Assembly (NCBI GenBank): GCA_029259875.1
Contig: JAJDEK010000028.1
Coordinates: 1-14,825 of the forward strand
Source of the DNA: Planctomycetaceae bacterium
Lineage (GTDB): Bacteria > Planctomycetota > Planctomycetia > Planctomycetales > Planctomycetaceae
Length of the DNA: 14,825 bases
Direction of reading: 5' to 3'
Positions 14,202 to 14,825 of this stretch are shown here, piece after piece (positions within the stretch are counted from its first letter, which is position 1; every line of letters starts with the position of its first letter). A model generated the notes under the pieces. That model was not told the DNA's origin and searched no databases. It worked only from the letters and a program-made list of their open reading frames with translations. The position numbers were made by a program, and so were the translations under genes.

Positions 14202-14825
14202 ATGAATATACACTCAGAGAAATTTGAATTAAAAGCACGACTCGAATTGGCTTTATCAGCTTCCGAAAAGGCTAGTAATTTAATTCTTAAACATTATCAA
14301 TCTCCCGATCTCATAGTCGACCGAAAAAGTGACGACTCACCCGTCACCGTTGCTGATCGCGGCGCTGAAGAGTTATTAAGGGCCAAAATCACACAAGCAT
14401 TTCCTGAAGACAGTATTCTGGGAGAAGAATTCCCTCCAGTAGAAGGTACAAACGAATTTAAATGGATTCTTGACCCCATCGATGGAACAAAACCTTTTAC
14501 TCAAGGTGTTCCTTTATTCGGAACTCTTATGGGCTTAGAACAAAACGGGAAACTTGTACTAGGCGTCTGTCGCTTCCCTGCATTAGATGAAGTTGTATAT
14601 GCAATTAAAGGAGAAGGAGCCTGGTGGAAAATACGAGATCAGGAACCGCGCCAAGCAAAAGTCTCTGAAAAATCTCAACTCGCCGAATCTGTGTTTTGTA
14701 CAACAACCATGACTCGTTGGGAAAAAATCGGTAAACAGAAAGCATATGAGGATCTTTGCCGAAATTCCTACCTGGCTCGTGGGTGGGGAGACTGTTATGG
14801 TCATATGCTGGTTGCGACCGGGAGA
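14202..14825 (+). CDS. hisN: HisN-type histidinol-phosphatase / inositol monophosphatase family (3' truncated by window edge)
   Basis: The frame opens at the ATG at 14202 and runs without a stop to the window edge: 208 codons of an expected 260 or so. The fold is the Mg-dependent, Li-sensitive inositol monophosphatase superfamily. Visible motifs are SDDSPVTVADRGAEELL (45-60 region), the metal-binding glutamates in ILGEEF (E75/E76), the signature WILDPIDGT (D91, D94) and RGWGDCYGHMLVATG with D197. KPFTQGVPLFGTLMGL after the signature and GDCYG near the end favour the HisN subgroup, which removes phosphate from L-histidinol phosphate in histidine synthesis, over IMPase or CysQ. Substrate cannot be fixed from sequence, and related enzymes act on inositol or sugar phosphates. 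It follows the LarA homologue in the same direction by 94 bp with no terminator seen, so co-transcription is possible. No Shine-Dalgarno is apparent. Confidence 0.8.
   Translation, partial: MNIHSEKFELKARLELALSASEKASNLILKHYQSPDLIVDRKSDDSPVTVADRGAEELLRAKITQAFPEDSILGEEFPPVEGTNEFKWILDPIDGTKPFTQGVPLFGTLMGLEQNGKLVLGVCRFPALDEVVYAIKGEGAWWKIRDQEPRQAKVSEKSQLAESVFCTTTMTRWEKIGKQKAYEDLCRNSYLARGWGDCYGHMLVATGR

Overview
The window reads as chromosomal DNA of a Planctomycetes bacterium, probably a moderate-to-low GC member of the Planctomycetaceae/Gimesia-like group. The assignment rests on protein architecture, namely the cluster of large membrane-bound von Willebrand A (vWA) proteins with a giant DUF4175-like partner, and on the scarcity of Shine-Dalgarno sequences. 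No rRNA or marker gene is present to confirm it.

Layout. (1) Positions 3-9028, plus strand: a probable operon. It starts with the 3' end of an unrecognised protein, then a BatA-like vWA membrane protein (506-2995), a second vWA membrane protein with a class-I glutamine-amidotransferase-like domain (3047-5326), and a 1181-residue membrane protein with Ig-like segments, a disordered linker of about 500 residues and a helical C-terminal domain (5483-9028). Gaps are short (86, 51 and 156 bp). The charge pattern around the membrane segments places the bulk of all three complete proteins outside the cytoplasm. (2) Positions 9031-12357, minus strand: a SWIM zinc-finger SNF2-family ATPase, convergent with the operon, its stop codon only 2 bp away. 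(3) Positions 12358-12862: a divergent intergenic region of about 505 bp with a 16-bp dyad, a candidate promoter for the plus-strand gene and the strongest Shine-Dalgarno in the window (for the SNF2 gene). (4) Positions 12863-14107: a homologue of LarA, the nickel-pincer lactate racemase, with its catalytic residues in canonical spacing. (5) Positions 14202-14825: a HisN-type histidinol-phosphatase/inositol-monophosphatase family gene cut by the window edge.

The vWA proteins and the giant protein most likely form an envelope complex. In the wider family such clusters normally sit beside a MoxR AAA+ ATPase and a DUF58 protein, which would lie upstream of this window if the pattern holds. The LarA and HisN genes look like small-molecule metabolism and have no evident link to the vWA cluster. 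I see no mobile element, CRISPR array, tRNA, rRNA or clear defence system. The best candidate for undescribed biology is the vWA/giant-linker envelope module, followed by the LarA homologue of unknown substrate.
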